Below are positions 1-8,365 of a DNA stretch of 64,000 bases, piece after piece. A program made the position numbers and the translations under genes. Origin of the DNA: Paludisphaera soli (lineage in GTDB: Bacteria > Planctomycetota > Planctomycetia > Isosphaerales > Isosphaeraceae); contig NZ_JAALJI010000005.1 of NCBI RefSeq assembly GCF_011064595.1, forward strand, positions 124,001-188,000, read 5' to 3'. The notes under the pieces were generated by a model. It saw only the letters and a program-made list of their open reading frames with translations. It searched no databases and was not told where the DNA came from. Each line of letters opens with the position of its first letter. Within the stretch, counting starts at the first letter, position 1.

Positions 1-325
1 CGCCAGTTACGACTACTTCCTGCTCCACGCCGGGGCGACCTGGGTCCAGTTCTTCTGGTCCATCTTCTTCTACAACGCCTGGTTCGTGGTGGTGGGCGAC
101 GACCCGGTGGTCTGGTTCTACTACAACTGGGGGTTCTCGGCGTTCCCCGTCGTCGTCGTCACCTGGTTCGCCTCCAAATACCTCGCCCCGCGCGACGCGG
201 CGCCGGAGCCCACCGAGCCCGAGCCCTGGGAGGCGCCCCCGGAGTGGGGATACGCCCACGAGACCGCGCCCGAGCCCGCCCCCCCTCGCACCCGCCGACG
301 CTTCAAGGAAGGAGCCTCGACATGA
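1..325 (+). CDS. C-terminal end of a polytopic membrane protein (5' end outside window)
   Basis: The reading frame is open from base 2 and ends with TGA at 323-325, so only about 107 residues are visible. They contain two very hydrophobic aromatic stretches (around residues 14-34 and 40-62), then a charged Pro/Glu/Arg-rich cytoplasmic-type tail. The stretch starting SYDYFLLH resembles the last membrane segment of acyltransferase-3 proteins, but too little is present to be sure; it could be another exopolysaccharide membrane protein. Its stop codon overlaps the ATG of the next gene (ATGA), so it is translationally coupled to the acyltransferase and belongs to the same polysaccharide operon. 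Confidence 0.6.
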   Translation, partial: ASYDYFLLHAGATWVQFFWSIFFYNAWFVVVGDDPVVWFYYNWGFSAFPVVVVTWFASKYLAPRDAAPEPTEPEPWEAPPEWGYAHETAPEPAPPRTRRRFKEGAST

Positions 326-1524
326 CCGCCCGCCCCGAAGCGCGGACGCCGCTGACGTCCGTGGAGAAGATCGACGTCTGCCGGGGGCTGTTCGCCTTCC
401 TGGTGGTGATCGCGCACGCCGTCGACATCGCCTGGGCGATCCACCCGTCCGCCCCCGCGGCCATGCCGAGGGCGCTGCACGACGCCTGGCTGAACATCGT
501 CGCGGCCGGGGTCTACTGGGTCATCGGCTTCTTCGTCATCAGCGGATATTGCATCCAGCTCTCGGTGGAGCGCCAGGTGGAGCGCGGGCGGTTCCCGCTG
601 CGGAGCTACCTGATCGCCCGGCTGTCGCGGATCCTGCCGCTGTACTACGTCGCGCTGGCGTCGGCCGTGGTGTTCGAGCGGCTGATGGTGCCGGCGCGGC
701 CGAGCACCTGGCCCAACGGGCTCGACTCCGCGACGCTCGTCGCGCAGCTGTTCGTGGTGCAGAACTTCCAGCAGACCTTCGGCTCGTTCGCGCCGTCGTG
801 GAGCATCACCAACGAGATGTTCTACTACGTCTTCTTCGGGGCGATCGTCTGCCTGGGCCTGCGGCTCCGGGTGCGCCCGGCGAGCCTGGGGATGGCCGCG
901 TGCCTGGGCCTGGCCGTGCTGCTGGAGGGGGCGTACTTCGGCTGGTTCCGCACCGACCCGGTGGTCCGGAGCCTGGGCCTGCTGTTCGGGCTGGGGACGA
1001 TCTGGTTCCAGGGCGCCCTCGTCGCCGTCCACCGCGAGTCGCTGCGGAACAGCCCGACGGCCCGGCGGCTCTCGGCCTGCTGGCCGCTCGTGCTGCTGCT
1101 GGCCGTGGCCCTCTGGTACAACCACGCGGTCCACCTGCAGTTCCTGTACATCGTCCTGGGCGCGGCGTTCACGATGATGCTCGCGCGGTTCGTGGCCGTC
1201 GACCCGCCGGACGCCCGGCCCCCCGACCGCGGGCGGGTCGGCGCCGCCATCCGGGCCCTGGGGCTGTCGAGCTACCCGACGTACCTCTTCCACGGGCCGT
1301 TCATCATGTGGCTGGGCTCGGTCATGACCCGCGCGGGATGGCTGGCCGACGACTGGCGGGTCACCTGGCTCGTCCTGAGCGCCGCCGGCATCGGCTCGGG
1401 GCTGATCCTGGGGTTCGTCGCCGAGCGCCCGCTGATGACCTGGCGCGCCGGGATGCTCAAGAAGCTGAAGGCGACGGAGCGCGCCGACGCCGCCCCCTCG
1501 CCGATCCTCGGGATGCCGCGCTGA
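322..1524 (+). CDS. Acyltransferase 3 family membrane protein
   Basis: 400 residues with about ten hydrophobic segments. The N-terminus has the family hallmark: a charged EKIDVCRGL stretch followed by a first membrane helix ending in FLVVIAHAVD, whose His32 matches the conserved catalytic His of acyltransferase-3 (OafA/WecH-like) proteins. These transfer acetyl or succinyl groups to sugars of cell-surface polysaccharides in the inner membrane. I chose ATG 322 because AAGGAAGGAG lies at 304-313 and the start overlaps the upstream stop; a longer in-frame GTG at 244 would run inside the preceding gene. Glycosyltransferases follow at once, so the likely substrate is the polysaccharide made by this locus. 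Confidence 0.9.
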   Translation: MTARPEARTPLTSVEKIDVCRGLFAFLVVIAHAVDIAWAIHPSAPAAMPRALHDAWLNIVAAGVYWVIGFFVISGYCIQLSVERQVERGRFPLRSYLIARLSRILPLYYVALASAVVFERLMVPARPSTWPNGLDSATLVAQLFVVQNFQQTFGSFAPSWSITNEMFYYVFFGAIVCLGLRLRVRPASLGMAACLGLAVLLEGAYFGWFRTDPVVRSLGLLFGLGTIWFQGALVAVHRESLRNSPTARRLSACWPLVLLLAVALWYNHAVHLQFLYIVLGAAFTMMLARFVAVDPPDARPPDRGRVGAAIRALGLSSYPTYLFHGPFIMWLGSVMTRAGWLADDWRVTWLVLSAAGIGSGLILGFVAERPLMTWRAGMLKKLKATERADAAPSPILGMPR

Positions 1525-1557
1525 CAGGCCGACGCCGCCACGGAAGGAGCCGCGACC

Positions 1558-2745
1558 ATGCTTTACGCCGTCTGCTTCACGAACTTCGGCCCCTATCACC
1601 TGGCCCGCCTCCGCGCCCTGGCGACGCGGCTGGCCGAGCGGGGCGACCGCCTGATCGCCTACGAGACGGCCGGCGGCGAACGCCTCTACCCCTGGGCGCG
1701 CAGCGAGGGGGGCGAGCCGTTCGACCGCGTAGTCCTGTTCCCCGACCGGGCGCTCGAGGAGATCCCCGCGGGCGCCTGCGCCGAGGCGATGGCCGAGGCC
1801 CTGGACCGCGACCGGCCCGACGCCGTCGCCGCCGTGGGCTACGTCCGGCCCGAATCGCTGGCGCTGGCGAAGTGGGGGCGTCGCCGCCGCGTCCCGACGA
1901 TCCTGATGTCGGAGAGCCAGGCCGTCGACCGCCCCCGCGTCTGGTACAAGGAGATGATCAAGTCGCGTCGGATGCGGCTGTTCGACGCCGCGCTCTGCGG
2001 CGGGCCGTCGCACCGCGAATACCTGATCGACCTGGGGATGCCCGCCGATCGGATCGCGCTGGGGTACAACGCCGTCGACCACGACTTCTTCGCCGAGGCC
2101 GCCGAGGCCCGGCGGGCCGATCCGAGGTCGCGCGAGGGGATGCCCGAGGCCCCGTTCTTCCTCTCGGTCTGCCGGTTCGCCCCGGAGAAGAACCTGATCC
2201 GGCTGATCGAGGCGTTCGGGCGCTACCGAGGGCAGGGGGGGAACTGGGACCTGGTCCTCTGCGGCGACGGCCCGCAGGCGATCGAGGTGGCCCGGGCGAT
2301 CGAGGACTCCGGCTGCGACGGCGCGATCCACCGGCCGGGATTCCTCCAGGCCGACGGCCTGTCGCGGTGGTACGCCCACGCCGGGGCCTTCGTGCTGCCG
2401 AGCGCCTCCGAGCCCTGGGGACTGGTCGCCAACGAGGCCGCCGCCGCCGCCTTGCCGCTGCTGCTCTCCTCGCGGGCCGGCTGCGCCCGGACGCTCGTCC
2501 CCGAGCCCGAGGGGACGACCGGCGCGCGGTTCGACCCGGCCGACGTCCGCGACATCGCCGCCAAGCTGAACTGGGCCGCCGCCCTGTCCGACGACGACCG
2601 CCGCGCCATCGGCCGGCGCGCCCGCGAGGTCGCCGCCGAATGGGGACCCGACCGCTTCGCCTCGGGGGCGATCGAGGCCTGGGAGAAGGCCCGAACGCCC
2701 CGTCGCTCACGACCGCTGGTCGGCCCGATCCGGATGACGGGCTGA
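1558..2745 (+). CDS. Glycosyltransferase family 4 (GT-B fold)
   Basis: 395 residues. An N-terminal Rossmann-like half begins MLYAVCFTNFGPYHLARL; the C-terminal half carries the GT4 signature: FLSVCRFAPEKNLIRLIEAF (donor-binding domain start), LCGDGP, and the E-x7-E motif SEPWGLVANEA near the nucleotide-sugar site. It probably transfers a sugar from a nucleotide-activated donor to the growing polysaccharide at the cytoplasmic membrane face. ATG 1558 has GGAAGGAG at 1541-1548. It starts 33 bases after the acyltransferase and is followed 55 bases later by another GT4. Donor and acceptor cannot be read from sequence. Confidence 0.9.
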   Translation: MLYAVCFTNFGPYHLARLRALATRLAERGDRLIAYETAGGERLYPWARSEGGEPFDRVVLFPDRALEEIPAGACAEAMAEALDRDRPDAVAAVGYVRPESLALAKWGRRRRVPTILMSESQAVDRPRVWYKEMIKSRRMRLFDAALCGGPSHREYLIDLGMPADRIALGYNAVDHDFFAEAAEARRADPRSREGMPEAPFFLSVCRFAPEKNLIRLIEAFGRYRGQGGNWDLVLCGDGPQAIEVARAIEDSGCDGAIHRPGFLQADGLSRWYAHAGAFVLPSASEPWGLVANEAAAAALPLLLSSRAGCARTLVPEPEGTTGARFDPADVRDIAAKLNWAAALSDDDRRAIGRRAREVAAEWGPDRFASGAIEAWEKARTPRRSRPLVGPIRMTG

Positions 2746-2800
2746 CCTGCAGGCGCCTCGAAGGAACTCGCGAATCGACCGACACACGGAGGTGACACCG

Positions 2801-3979
2801 ATGACGACCCTGACCGCCGGGACGAAGCGAAATAAGACGAACACCGCCGCGCGCTGGCTGCACCTCTGCAACGGGCTGGACCCGGTCCGCGACGGCGGCA
2901 TGGTGCCGAGCATCCTGGGGATGACCGGCGCGCTCAAGCGGGCCGGGGGCGACGTGCGGATCGTCACGCCGACCCCCTCGCGGCTCGACGACCTGGCCGC
3001 GCCCGAAGGCCTGGCGATCGACGGCCCCGACGCCGACCTGGAGGCCGCCGTCCGCGCCGCCGAGGTCGTCCACATGCACGGCCTCTGGCAGGGGCACTCG
3101 CGCCGGGGAGCCGCCGTCGCCCGCGCGGCGAAGGTCCCCTACGTCATGGCCGCGCACGGCATGGCCGAGCCCTGGGCGCTGCGGCACAAGCGATGGAAGA
3201 AGCGGCTGTACCTGGCCCTGGTGGAGTCGCGCAACCTGCGGCGGGCGTCGTGCCTGCACGCCTTGTCCCGGCCCGAGATCGGCCACCTCCGCAGCCTCGC
3301 CCCCTGGGCCCCGGTCTGCTTCGTCCCCAACGGCGTCGACCTGGAGGCGTTCGACGACCTGCCGCCCCGCGAGGCGCTGGAGGCCGAGCACCCGGAGCTG
3401 AAGGACAAGTTCGTGCTCCTGTTCTACGGCCGGGTCCACGCCAAGAAGGGGCTGGACCTGCTGGCCGAGGCGATGGGGACGCTGGCCCGCGATTTCCCCG
3501 ATCTCCACCTGCTGATCGCCGGCAAGGACGACGGGGCCCTCGCGCCCTTCTCCCACCGCGTCAGCGAGCTGGGACTGAACGGCCGCGCGACCTACGTGGG
3601 CCACGTCTCCGGGGCGAAGGCGAAGCGGGTCTGGGCGGCGGCCGACGCCTTCACGCTCCCCAGCTACAGCGAAGGCTTCAGCATGGCGATCCTGGAAGCC
3701 CTGGCCTGCTCGCTGCCGGCCGTCTTCACCACCGCCTGCCACTTCCCCGAGGCCGCCCAGGCCGACGCCGCCGTGGTCGTCGAGCCCGAGGCGCAGGCCC
3801 TCACCCGGGCCCTCCGCGAGCTGCTGGAACGCTCGCCCGAGGAGCGCCGGACGCTGGGCGCGAACGGCCGGCGGCTCGTCGAATCCGACTACACCTGGGA
3901 GCAGCAGGCCGCCCGGCTCGCCGACGTCTACCGCTGGCTCGCCGGCGGCGGCGCGGCCCCCGAATGCGTGATCGCCTGA
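2801..3979 (+). CDS. Glycosyltransferase family 4 (GT-B fold)
   Basis: 392 residues from ATG 2801. The alternative in-frame GTG at 2792 lies inside the GGAGGTG ribosome-binding site (2788-2794), which favours ATG 2801. The N-terminal half has LDPVRDGGMVPSILGM (a GG acceptor-side loop as in WbpH/PimB-like enzymes) and VVHMHGLW. The C-terminal half has FVPNGVD, LLFYGRVHAKKGLDLL, and the E-x7-E motif SEGFSMAILEALA. It is not a close copy of the upstream GT4, so the two probably add different sugars in one pathway. Confidence 0.9.
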   Translation: MTTLTAGTKRNKTNTAARWLHLCNGLDPVRDGGMVPSILGMTGALKRAGGDVRIVTPTPSRLDDLAAPEGLAIDGPDADLEAAVRAAEVVHMHGLWQGHSRRGAAVARAAKVPYVMAAHGMAEPWALRHKRWKKRLYLALVESRNLRRASCLHALSRPEIGHLRSLAPWAPVCFVPNGVDLEAFDDLPPREALEAEHPELKDKFVLLFYGRVHAKKGLDLLAEAMGTLARDFPDLHLLIAGKDDGALAPFSHRVSELGLNGRATYVGHVSGAKAKRVWAAADAFTLPSYSEGFSMAILEALACSLPAVFTTACHFPEAAQADAAVVVEPEAQALTRALRELLERSPEERRTLGANGRRLVESDYTWEQQAARLADVYRWLAGGGAAPECVIA

Positions 3980-4016
3980 CCGGCCCACGGCCCATCCCCA
4001 CCCGGAGTCGCCCCCC

Positions 4017-4949
4017 ATGCCCATGCTCGACGAGACCCAGACGCAGGCCGCGGCCGACGGCCGATCCGCCCCGGACGCCCCGCTCGTGGCGAAGGCGCCG
4101 ATCAGCGTGATCGTTCCGGTGAAGAACGAGGCCGACAACCTCCGCCGCTGCCTGCCGGCGCTCGACTGGGCCGACGAGGTCTTCGTCGTCGACAGCCAGA
4201 GCGGCGACGACACCTGCGACGTGGCCGTCGAGCACGGCGCGAGCGTCGTCCAGTTCGCGTTCAACGGCGTCTTCCCCAAGAAGAAGAACTGGGCGCTCGA
4301 GAACCTGCCGTTCCGCAACGAGTGGGTCCTGATCGTCGACGCCGACGAGGTGGTCGTCCCCGAGCTGGCCGAGGAGATCAAGGCCCGGATCGCCGCCGAC
4401 GAGGCCGAGGGGTACTACCTCAACAGCAAGTATTACTTCCTGGGCCGTCGCATCAAGCATTGCGGATATTCCGAGTGCTGGAACCTCCGCCTGTTCAAGC
4501 ACAAGCTCGGCCGCTACGAGCGGATGCCCGACCACACCGGCGGCCGATCGGGCGACAACGAGGCCCACGAGCACGTCGAGCTGCAAGGCCGCGTCGGCCG
4601 CCTGACGCACGAGCTGGACCACCACGCCTATCCGACGATCGCCGCCTGGGTCGAGAAGCACAACCGCTACGCCGTCTGGGAGGCCGCCCAGTACGACCGC
4701 TTCCTGAAGGAGCCGATCCCGAAGTCGATCGGCCGCGGCAAGCGGTTCAAGCGAATGCTCAAGAAAATCTATCTTCGCCTGCCGATGCGTCCCGCCGTCC
4801 GCTTCCTCTACGCCTACGTCCTCCGCCTCGGCTTCCTCGACGGCAAGCCCGGCCTGGTCTTCTGCACGCTCCTGTCGTTCTACGACTTCCTGTCGTGGGC
4901 CAACGTCTACGAGCGGAAGGTGACTTCGGCCCGCGAATTGCAGGAGTGA
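4017..4949 (+). CDS. Glycosyltransferase family 2, WaaE/KdtX-like
   Basis: 310 residues. The GT-A fold is shown by ISVIVPVKNEADNLRRCL at the N-terminus, EVFVVDSQSGDDT, and the metal-binding DxD in VLIVDADEVV (Asp108, Asp110). The order and the FPKKKNWALEN stretch resemble the lipopolysaccharide-core glucosyltransferase WaaE/KdtX group. The C-terminal third is basic and has a hydrophobic stretch (around residues 260-300), probably membrane-associated. It is the last obvious polysaccharide gene of the locus. The acceptor is unknown. Confidence 0.88.
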   Translation: MPMLDETQTQAAADGRSAPDAPLVAKAPISVIVPVKNEADNLRRCLPALDWADEVFVVDSQSGDDTCDVAVEHGASVVQFAFNGVFPKKKNWALENLPFRNEWVLIVDADEVVVPELAEEIKARIAADEAEGYYLNSKYYFLGRRIKHCGYSECWNLRLFKHKLGRYERMPDHTGGRSGDNEAHEHVELQGRVGRLTHELDHHAYPTIAAWVEKHNRYAVWEAAQYDRFLKEPIPKSIGRGKRFKRMLKKIYLRLPMRPAVRFLYAYVLRLGFLDGKPGLVFCTLLSFYDFLSWANVYERKVTSARELQE

Positions 4950-4975
4950 GAGGCTCCCCCCACAAGGAGCTTCTC

Positions 4976-5098
4976 ATGGCGAACGCGAAGAAGAAGGGCG
5001 GCGGCGAGACCAAGAAGAAGGCCTGCTGGGAGGGCTACGAGCGGGTCCCCGGCAAGAAGGCGGGGACGAAGGGGAGCTGCAAGAAAAAGGGGACCTGA
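4976..5098 (+). CDS. Small Lys/Gly-rich protein with two-Cys GSC motif (40 aa)
   Basis: A 40-residue reading frame with a strong ribosome-binding site (AAGGAG at 4964-4969) and ATG 4976. It carries about 13 lysines and a compact conserved-looking core, CWEGYERVPGKKAGTKGSCK. I recall similar WxGYxxVPGKKxGxxGSC peptides in DUF-type families from bacteria and large viruses, but cannot verify this here. The next gene, a radical SAM spore-photoproduct-lyase-like enzyme, starts 2 bases after its stop, so the two are almost certainly co-transcribed and translationally coupled. The charge suggests nucleic-acid binding; the two Cys could bind metal or form a disulfide. Function unknown. Confidence 0.7.
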   Translation: MANAKKKGGGETKKKACWEGYERVPGKKAGTKGSCKKKGT

Positions 5099-5100
5099 CC

Positions 5101-6210
5101 GTGCAGGGCCTGCTCAACCTCGGCCGACCGGGCCCCCGCGAGCCGGTCCGGATCCCCGGCCTGCTCGACGTCTCGACGATCTACGCCGAGAAGGCGGCGG
5201 CCGAATCCGAGGTCGGGCGGGACGTGCTGGCCCGGTTCCCCGACGCCCGCGTCGAGATCGTCCCGAGCCACGGGGACATCCCCGGCCTGTTCGGGAACGC
5301 GGGCAACGTCCAGGACTGGAATCGGATCAAAAGCTCGGTGCTCGTCCTCGGCGTGAAGAAGGGGCTGACGTTCATCGAGAACGGGCGATCCGCCGATTAC
5401 ATCGCCCCCAGCACGGCGAACGGCTGCGCCATGTCGTGCGCCTACTGCTACGTCCCCCGGAACAAGGGCTACGCGAACCCCATCACGGTGTTCGTCAACA
5501 TCAACGCCATCTGCGGGGCGATCGCGCGACACGTTAAGAAGCTGGGCCCGAAGCCGCAGCCCAACCAGGTCGAGGCGGGGGCGTGGGTCTACGACGTCGG
5601 CTGCAACAGCGATTGCTCCGTCGACGCCCTGATCAGCGAGAACGTCGCGACGCTCGTCGACCTGTTCAAGCGGCTGCCCGACGGCAAGGCGAGCTTCGCC
5701 ACCAAGTTCGTGAACCGGGAACTCCTGGACCTCGACCCCCGGGGGAAGACGCGCATCCGGTTCAGCCTGATGCCGGCGTCGAAGGCCAAGCTGCTGGACG
5801 TGCGGACCACCCCGATCGCCGACCGGATCGCGGCGATCGACGCCTTCGTGGAGGCCGGGTACGAGGTCCAGCTCAACTTCTCGCCCGTCGTCATCGACGA
5901 CGGCTGGCTGGCGGACTACGCCGAGCTGTTCGATCAGGTGGACGCCGGCGTCGGCGAGAAGGCGAAACGTCAGCTGGCGTGCGAGGTGATCTTCCTCACC
6001 CACAACGAGTCGCTCCACGAGATCAACCTCGGCTGGCACCCGAAGGCCGAGGTCGCCCTCTGGACTCCGCACAATCAGGAGCGAAAAATCTCCGAGCGAG
6101 GCGGCGTCAACCTGCGATACCGGCGCGGCTTCAAGGGGGCGGCCGTCGCCGAGTTCCGCGACCTGCTGACGGAGAAGCTCCCCTACTGCCGGATCCGGTA
6201 CGCATTCTAG
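5101..6210 (+). CDS. Radical SAM protein of the spore photoproduct lyase family
   Basis: 369 residues from GTG 5101. The 4Fe-4S cluster motif is CAMSCAYC (Cys109, Cys113, Cys116; C-x3-C-x2-C). ANGCAMSCAYCYVPR and the surrounding order (YIAPSTANGC before, NINAICGAI after) are those of spore photoproduct lyase (SplB) relatives, which use S-adenosylmethionine to reverse the thymine-thymine spore photoproduct in DNA. Planctomycetes do not form Bacillus-type endospores, so the substrate may be another nucleic-acid lesion or modification. The SplB C-terminal catalytic Cys is not obvious: the last residues are LPYCRIRYAF, with one Cys near the end. The gene is sandwiched between a tiny basic protein and a 2H phosphodiesterase. 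Confidence 0.85.
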   Translation: MQGLLNLGRPGPREPVRIPGLLDVSTIYAEKAAAESEVGRDVLARFPDARVEIVPSHGDIPGLFGNAGNVQDWNRIKSSVLVLGVKKGLTFIENGRSADYIAPSTANGCAMSCAYCYVPRNKGYANPITVFVNINAICGAIARHVKKLGPKPQPNQVEAGAWVYDVGCNSDCSVDALISENVATLVDLFKRLPDGKASFATKFVNRELLDLDPRGKTRIRFSLMPASKAKLLDVRTTPIADRIAAIDAFVEAGYEVQLNFSPVVIDDGWLADYAELFDQVDAGVGEKAKRQLACEVIFLTHNESLHEINLGWHPKAEVALWTPHNQERKISERGGVNLRYRRGFKGAAVAEFRDLLTEKLPYCRIRYAF

Positions 6211-6224
6211 TGGGTGGGGTCGCC

Positions 6225-6731
6225 GTGTTGGAGCCGCCGACGTTCATCGCGACCGTGAAGCTGGACGACGAGTCTTCCCGTCGCCTGGACCGGCTCCGGA
6301 AGCGGTACTTCCCGCCCGAGCGCAACTTCCTCGACGCCCACGTGACGCTCTTCCACAAGCTCTTCGCGGAAGGGCTGACCATCCTGGAAGCAGAGGCGGC
6401 CGAGGCCGATCCCCGGCCCTTCGAGGTCGCCCTGTCCGGCCCCTTTTCCCTGGGCCGCGGCGTGGCGATCCGGGTCGAGTCCGGCGAACTGGTCGCGCTG
6501 AGGCGCCGGCTCGCGGCCCGCCTCGTCGCCGACCTGTCGGCGCAGGACCGGCAGCCGTACAATCCGCACGTGACGATCCAGAACAAGGTCACGGCGGAGG
6601 AGGCGCGCGAGACGCTGGCGGCCGTCCGTCGCGAGTGGATCCCGTCCGTCGCCCGGGTCGAGGGGATCGACGTCTGGGAATACCTGGGCGGGCCGTGGGA
6701 GCATCACGCGCGGCTGCCCTTCCGGGCGTGA
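6225..6731 (+). CDS. 2H phosphodiesterase / 2'-5' RNA ligase superfamily protein
   Basis: 168 residues from GTG 6225. Two H-x-T motifs, HVT at 39-41 and HVT at 115-117, are spaced as in LigT/ThpR and related 2H phosphoesterases, which open 2',3'-cyclic phosphates or act on 2'-5' linked nucleotides. An in-frame GTG at 6210 overlaps the upstream TAG and would add five residues; I prefer 6225 because GGGTGGGG (6212-6219) can serve as its ribosome-binding site. Tight linkage to the radical SAM enzyme suggests a joint role in nucleic-acid repair or end processing. The substrate cannot be read. Confidence 0.82.
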   Translation: MLEPPTFIATVKLDDESSRRLDRLRKRYFPPERNFLDAHVTLFHKLFAEGLTILEAEAAEADPRPFEVALSGPFSLGRGVAIRVESGELVALRRRLAARLVADLSAQDRQPYNPHVTIQNKVTAEEARETLAAVRREWIPSVARVEGIDVWEYLGGPWEHHARLPFRA

Positions 6732-6783
6732 TCGGTCCTGGGCGCGCCTTCGCCCCACGCCGCCCGATCGCGGAGATGCGACC

Positions 6784-6930
6784 GTGAGCCCGAACAAGAC
6801 GAACCTCCCCACGAAAGTCTGCCCCACCTGCGGCCGGCCCTTCACCTGGCACCGTCGGTGGCGGCTGACCTGGGACCAGATCGTCTACTGCAGCGAACGA
6901 TGCCGTCGGTCGAAGCGGAAGCACTCCTGA
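6784..6930 (+). CDS. DUF2256 family small zinc-finger protein (48 aa)
   Basis: 48 residues from GTG 6784. The pattern CPTCGRPFTWHRRW (Cys13, Cys16), then WDQIVYCSERCR (Cys36, Cys40), is the DUF2256 signature: a Cys4 knuckle with conserved Trp residues. DUF2256 genes are, to my recollection, often next to photolyase/cryptochrome-type genes; here the neighbour is a spore-photoproduct-lyase-like gene, another DNA photolesion repair family. The start is 52 bases after the 2H phosphodiesterase stop, same strand, so probably the last gene of this cassette. Molecular function unknown. Confidence 0.85.
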   Translation: MSPNKTNLPTKVCPTCGRPFTWHRRWRLTWDQIVYCSERCRRSKRKHS

Positions 6931-6994
6931 GGGGCCTCGCACCTTCCGAGAGAGGGGGACCGCGCCGGAGCCGCGGCGACCGGGACGGTGAATC

Positions 6995-8365
6995 TCATCG
7001 CGCCGCCGCGTCCGCCTCGGCGAAATCGGCGGCGACCTCCTCGCCTTCTTCCAGCCCCGAGACGACCTCGATCAGCTCAGGCGTCGATCGTCCGGCCCGG
7101 ATCGTCCGCCGCGACAGCCCTCGCGGCGTGGCCACGTAGCAGACCGATTCCTCCGCGATCCTCGACATCGCGGCGACGGGGATCGCGAGGACGTCCCGGA
7201 CCTCCCCGGCGTCGATCTCGACGCGGGCGGACATCAACGGCAGCAGGCCCGGGGGCGTCTCGTCCATGCGGACGCGGGCGATGTACTGGCGCATCCGCTC
7301 GTCGTACGACTTCCAGTCGGCGACGGGCAGGGGGAGGACCGAGGCCACCCGGCCCGGGAACGTCCGGCCGGGGATCGCGTCGATGCTCACCCGCGCCGGC
7401 ATCCCCGCCCGCACGACGGCCCCGACCGTCTCGTGGACGGCGACCTCGACCTCGATCTGCGAGAGGTCGGGGATCTTGAGCAGGTCCTGGCTCTCATAAA
7501 CGAGCGCGCCGGGGTGGATGGGAAACCATCGCGACCGCCAGTCGTGCACCGCCACGCCGTCCTGGGGCGCGCGGAGGACGCAGTTCGCGACCTGGCGACG
7601 GGCGTGCTCCAGGCGTTGCTTCTGCATGGCCAGCCGCTCCTCTTCGAGCCGGTAGGCGTGCTCCGCGTCGGCGATCTTGCTTCGGAGGGAATGGATCTCC
7701 TTGGGCGCCTTGAATTCCCGGAACAGCCGGTACTCCCCCTCGGCCTTCTCGCGTTCATGCTTGGCCTTGTCGAACTCCTGACGCTCGCTCAGGAGCTGCC
7801 CGCGCGAGGCGTAGCCCTTGGCGACCATCTGCTCGGTCCAGGCCAGCCGATCGGCGAGCAGGGAGCAGTCCGACCTCCCCATCGCGATCCTGCGTTCGAA
7901 GTCGCTGATCTGCGTCCGGGTCTCCCCGCCCTCGTACTGGGTCAGCGCGATCCTCGCGACCTCCAGCGCCGCCAGGGCCTGGTCGCGGGTCGCCTGCGCC
8001 TGGCTCGCGGCGATCTCCGCCTGCCGGGCCCGCTCCTCGTGCGCCGAGGAATCCAGGCGGCAGACCACGTCCCCCTTCTTCACGCGGGCGCCGTTCTCGA
8101 CGAGGCTCACGATCGCGACGCCCCCCACGTCGGCAAGGTCCTCCACCTCGCATTTCAGCGACGCCTCCCTCGTCGACATCAGGTCGCCCCCCGCCACGAT
8201 CCGGGATTCCAGGGGGACCCGACGCACGGCCGTCGTCGCGACCGAGATCGAGCGCGCCGGCCGCCCCGCCCCCGCGAAGGCCCACCAGGCTCCCGCGCCC
8301 AGCGTGGCCGCCCCGGCCCAGAGCCGCAGCGTCGCCCCGAGACTCGCCGTCGACGTCAGGCCCAT
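6995..8365 (-). CDS. HlyD/RND-type periplasmic adaptor (membrane fusion protein), orphan
   Basis: 456 residues. N-terminal membrane anchor (about residues 8-32), then a lipoyl/barrel-sandwich half (LVENGARVKKGDVVCRLDSS), a long Ala/Gln/Glu/Arg-rich alpha-helical hairpin (about 115-265), the second lipoyl half (CVLRAPQDGVAVHDW), a beta-barrel domain (RVSIDAIPGRTFPGRVASVLP) and a membrane-proximal domain ending in SGLEEGEEVAADF. Such adaptors link an inner-membrane ABC or RND pump to an outer-membrane channel. Neither partner is next to it: the minus-strand side runs into the DUF2256 gene (convergent, 64 bases), and no gene is obvious upstream for about 600 bases. Confidence 0.88.
   Translation of the reverse strand: MGLTSTASLGATLRLWAGAATLGAGAWWAFAGAGRPARSISVATTAVRRVPLESRIVAGGDLMSTREASLKCEVEDLADVGGVAIVSLVENGARVKKGDVVCRLDSSAHEERARQAEIAASQAQATRDQALAALEVARIALTQYEGGETRTQISDFERRIAMGRSDCSLLADRLAWTEQMVAKGYASRGQLLSERQEFDKAKHEREKAEGEYRLFREFKAPKEIHSLRSKIADAEHAYRLEEERLAMQKQRLEHARRQVANCVLRAPQDGVAVHDWRSRWFPIHPGALVYESQDLLKIPDLSQIEVEVAVHETVGAVVRAGMPARVSIDAIPGRTFPGRVASVLPLPVADWKSYDERMRQYIARVRMDETPPGLLPLMSARVEIDAGEVRDVLAIPVAAMSRIAEESVCYVATPRGLSRRTIRAGRSTPELIEVVSGLEEGEEVAADFAEADAAAR

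Noticed and set aside
121-2379. Very long open frames opposite or out of phase with real genes (also 10390-13536, 14332-16140 and 42002-45874)
   Set aside because: They are products of high GC content: Arg/Pro/Gly-rich, without domains, antisense to genes with clear families.
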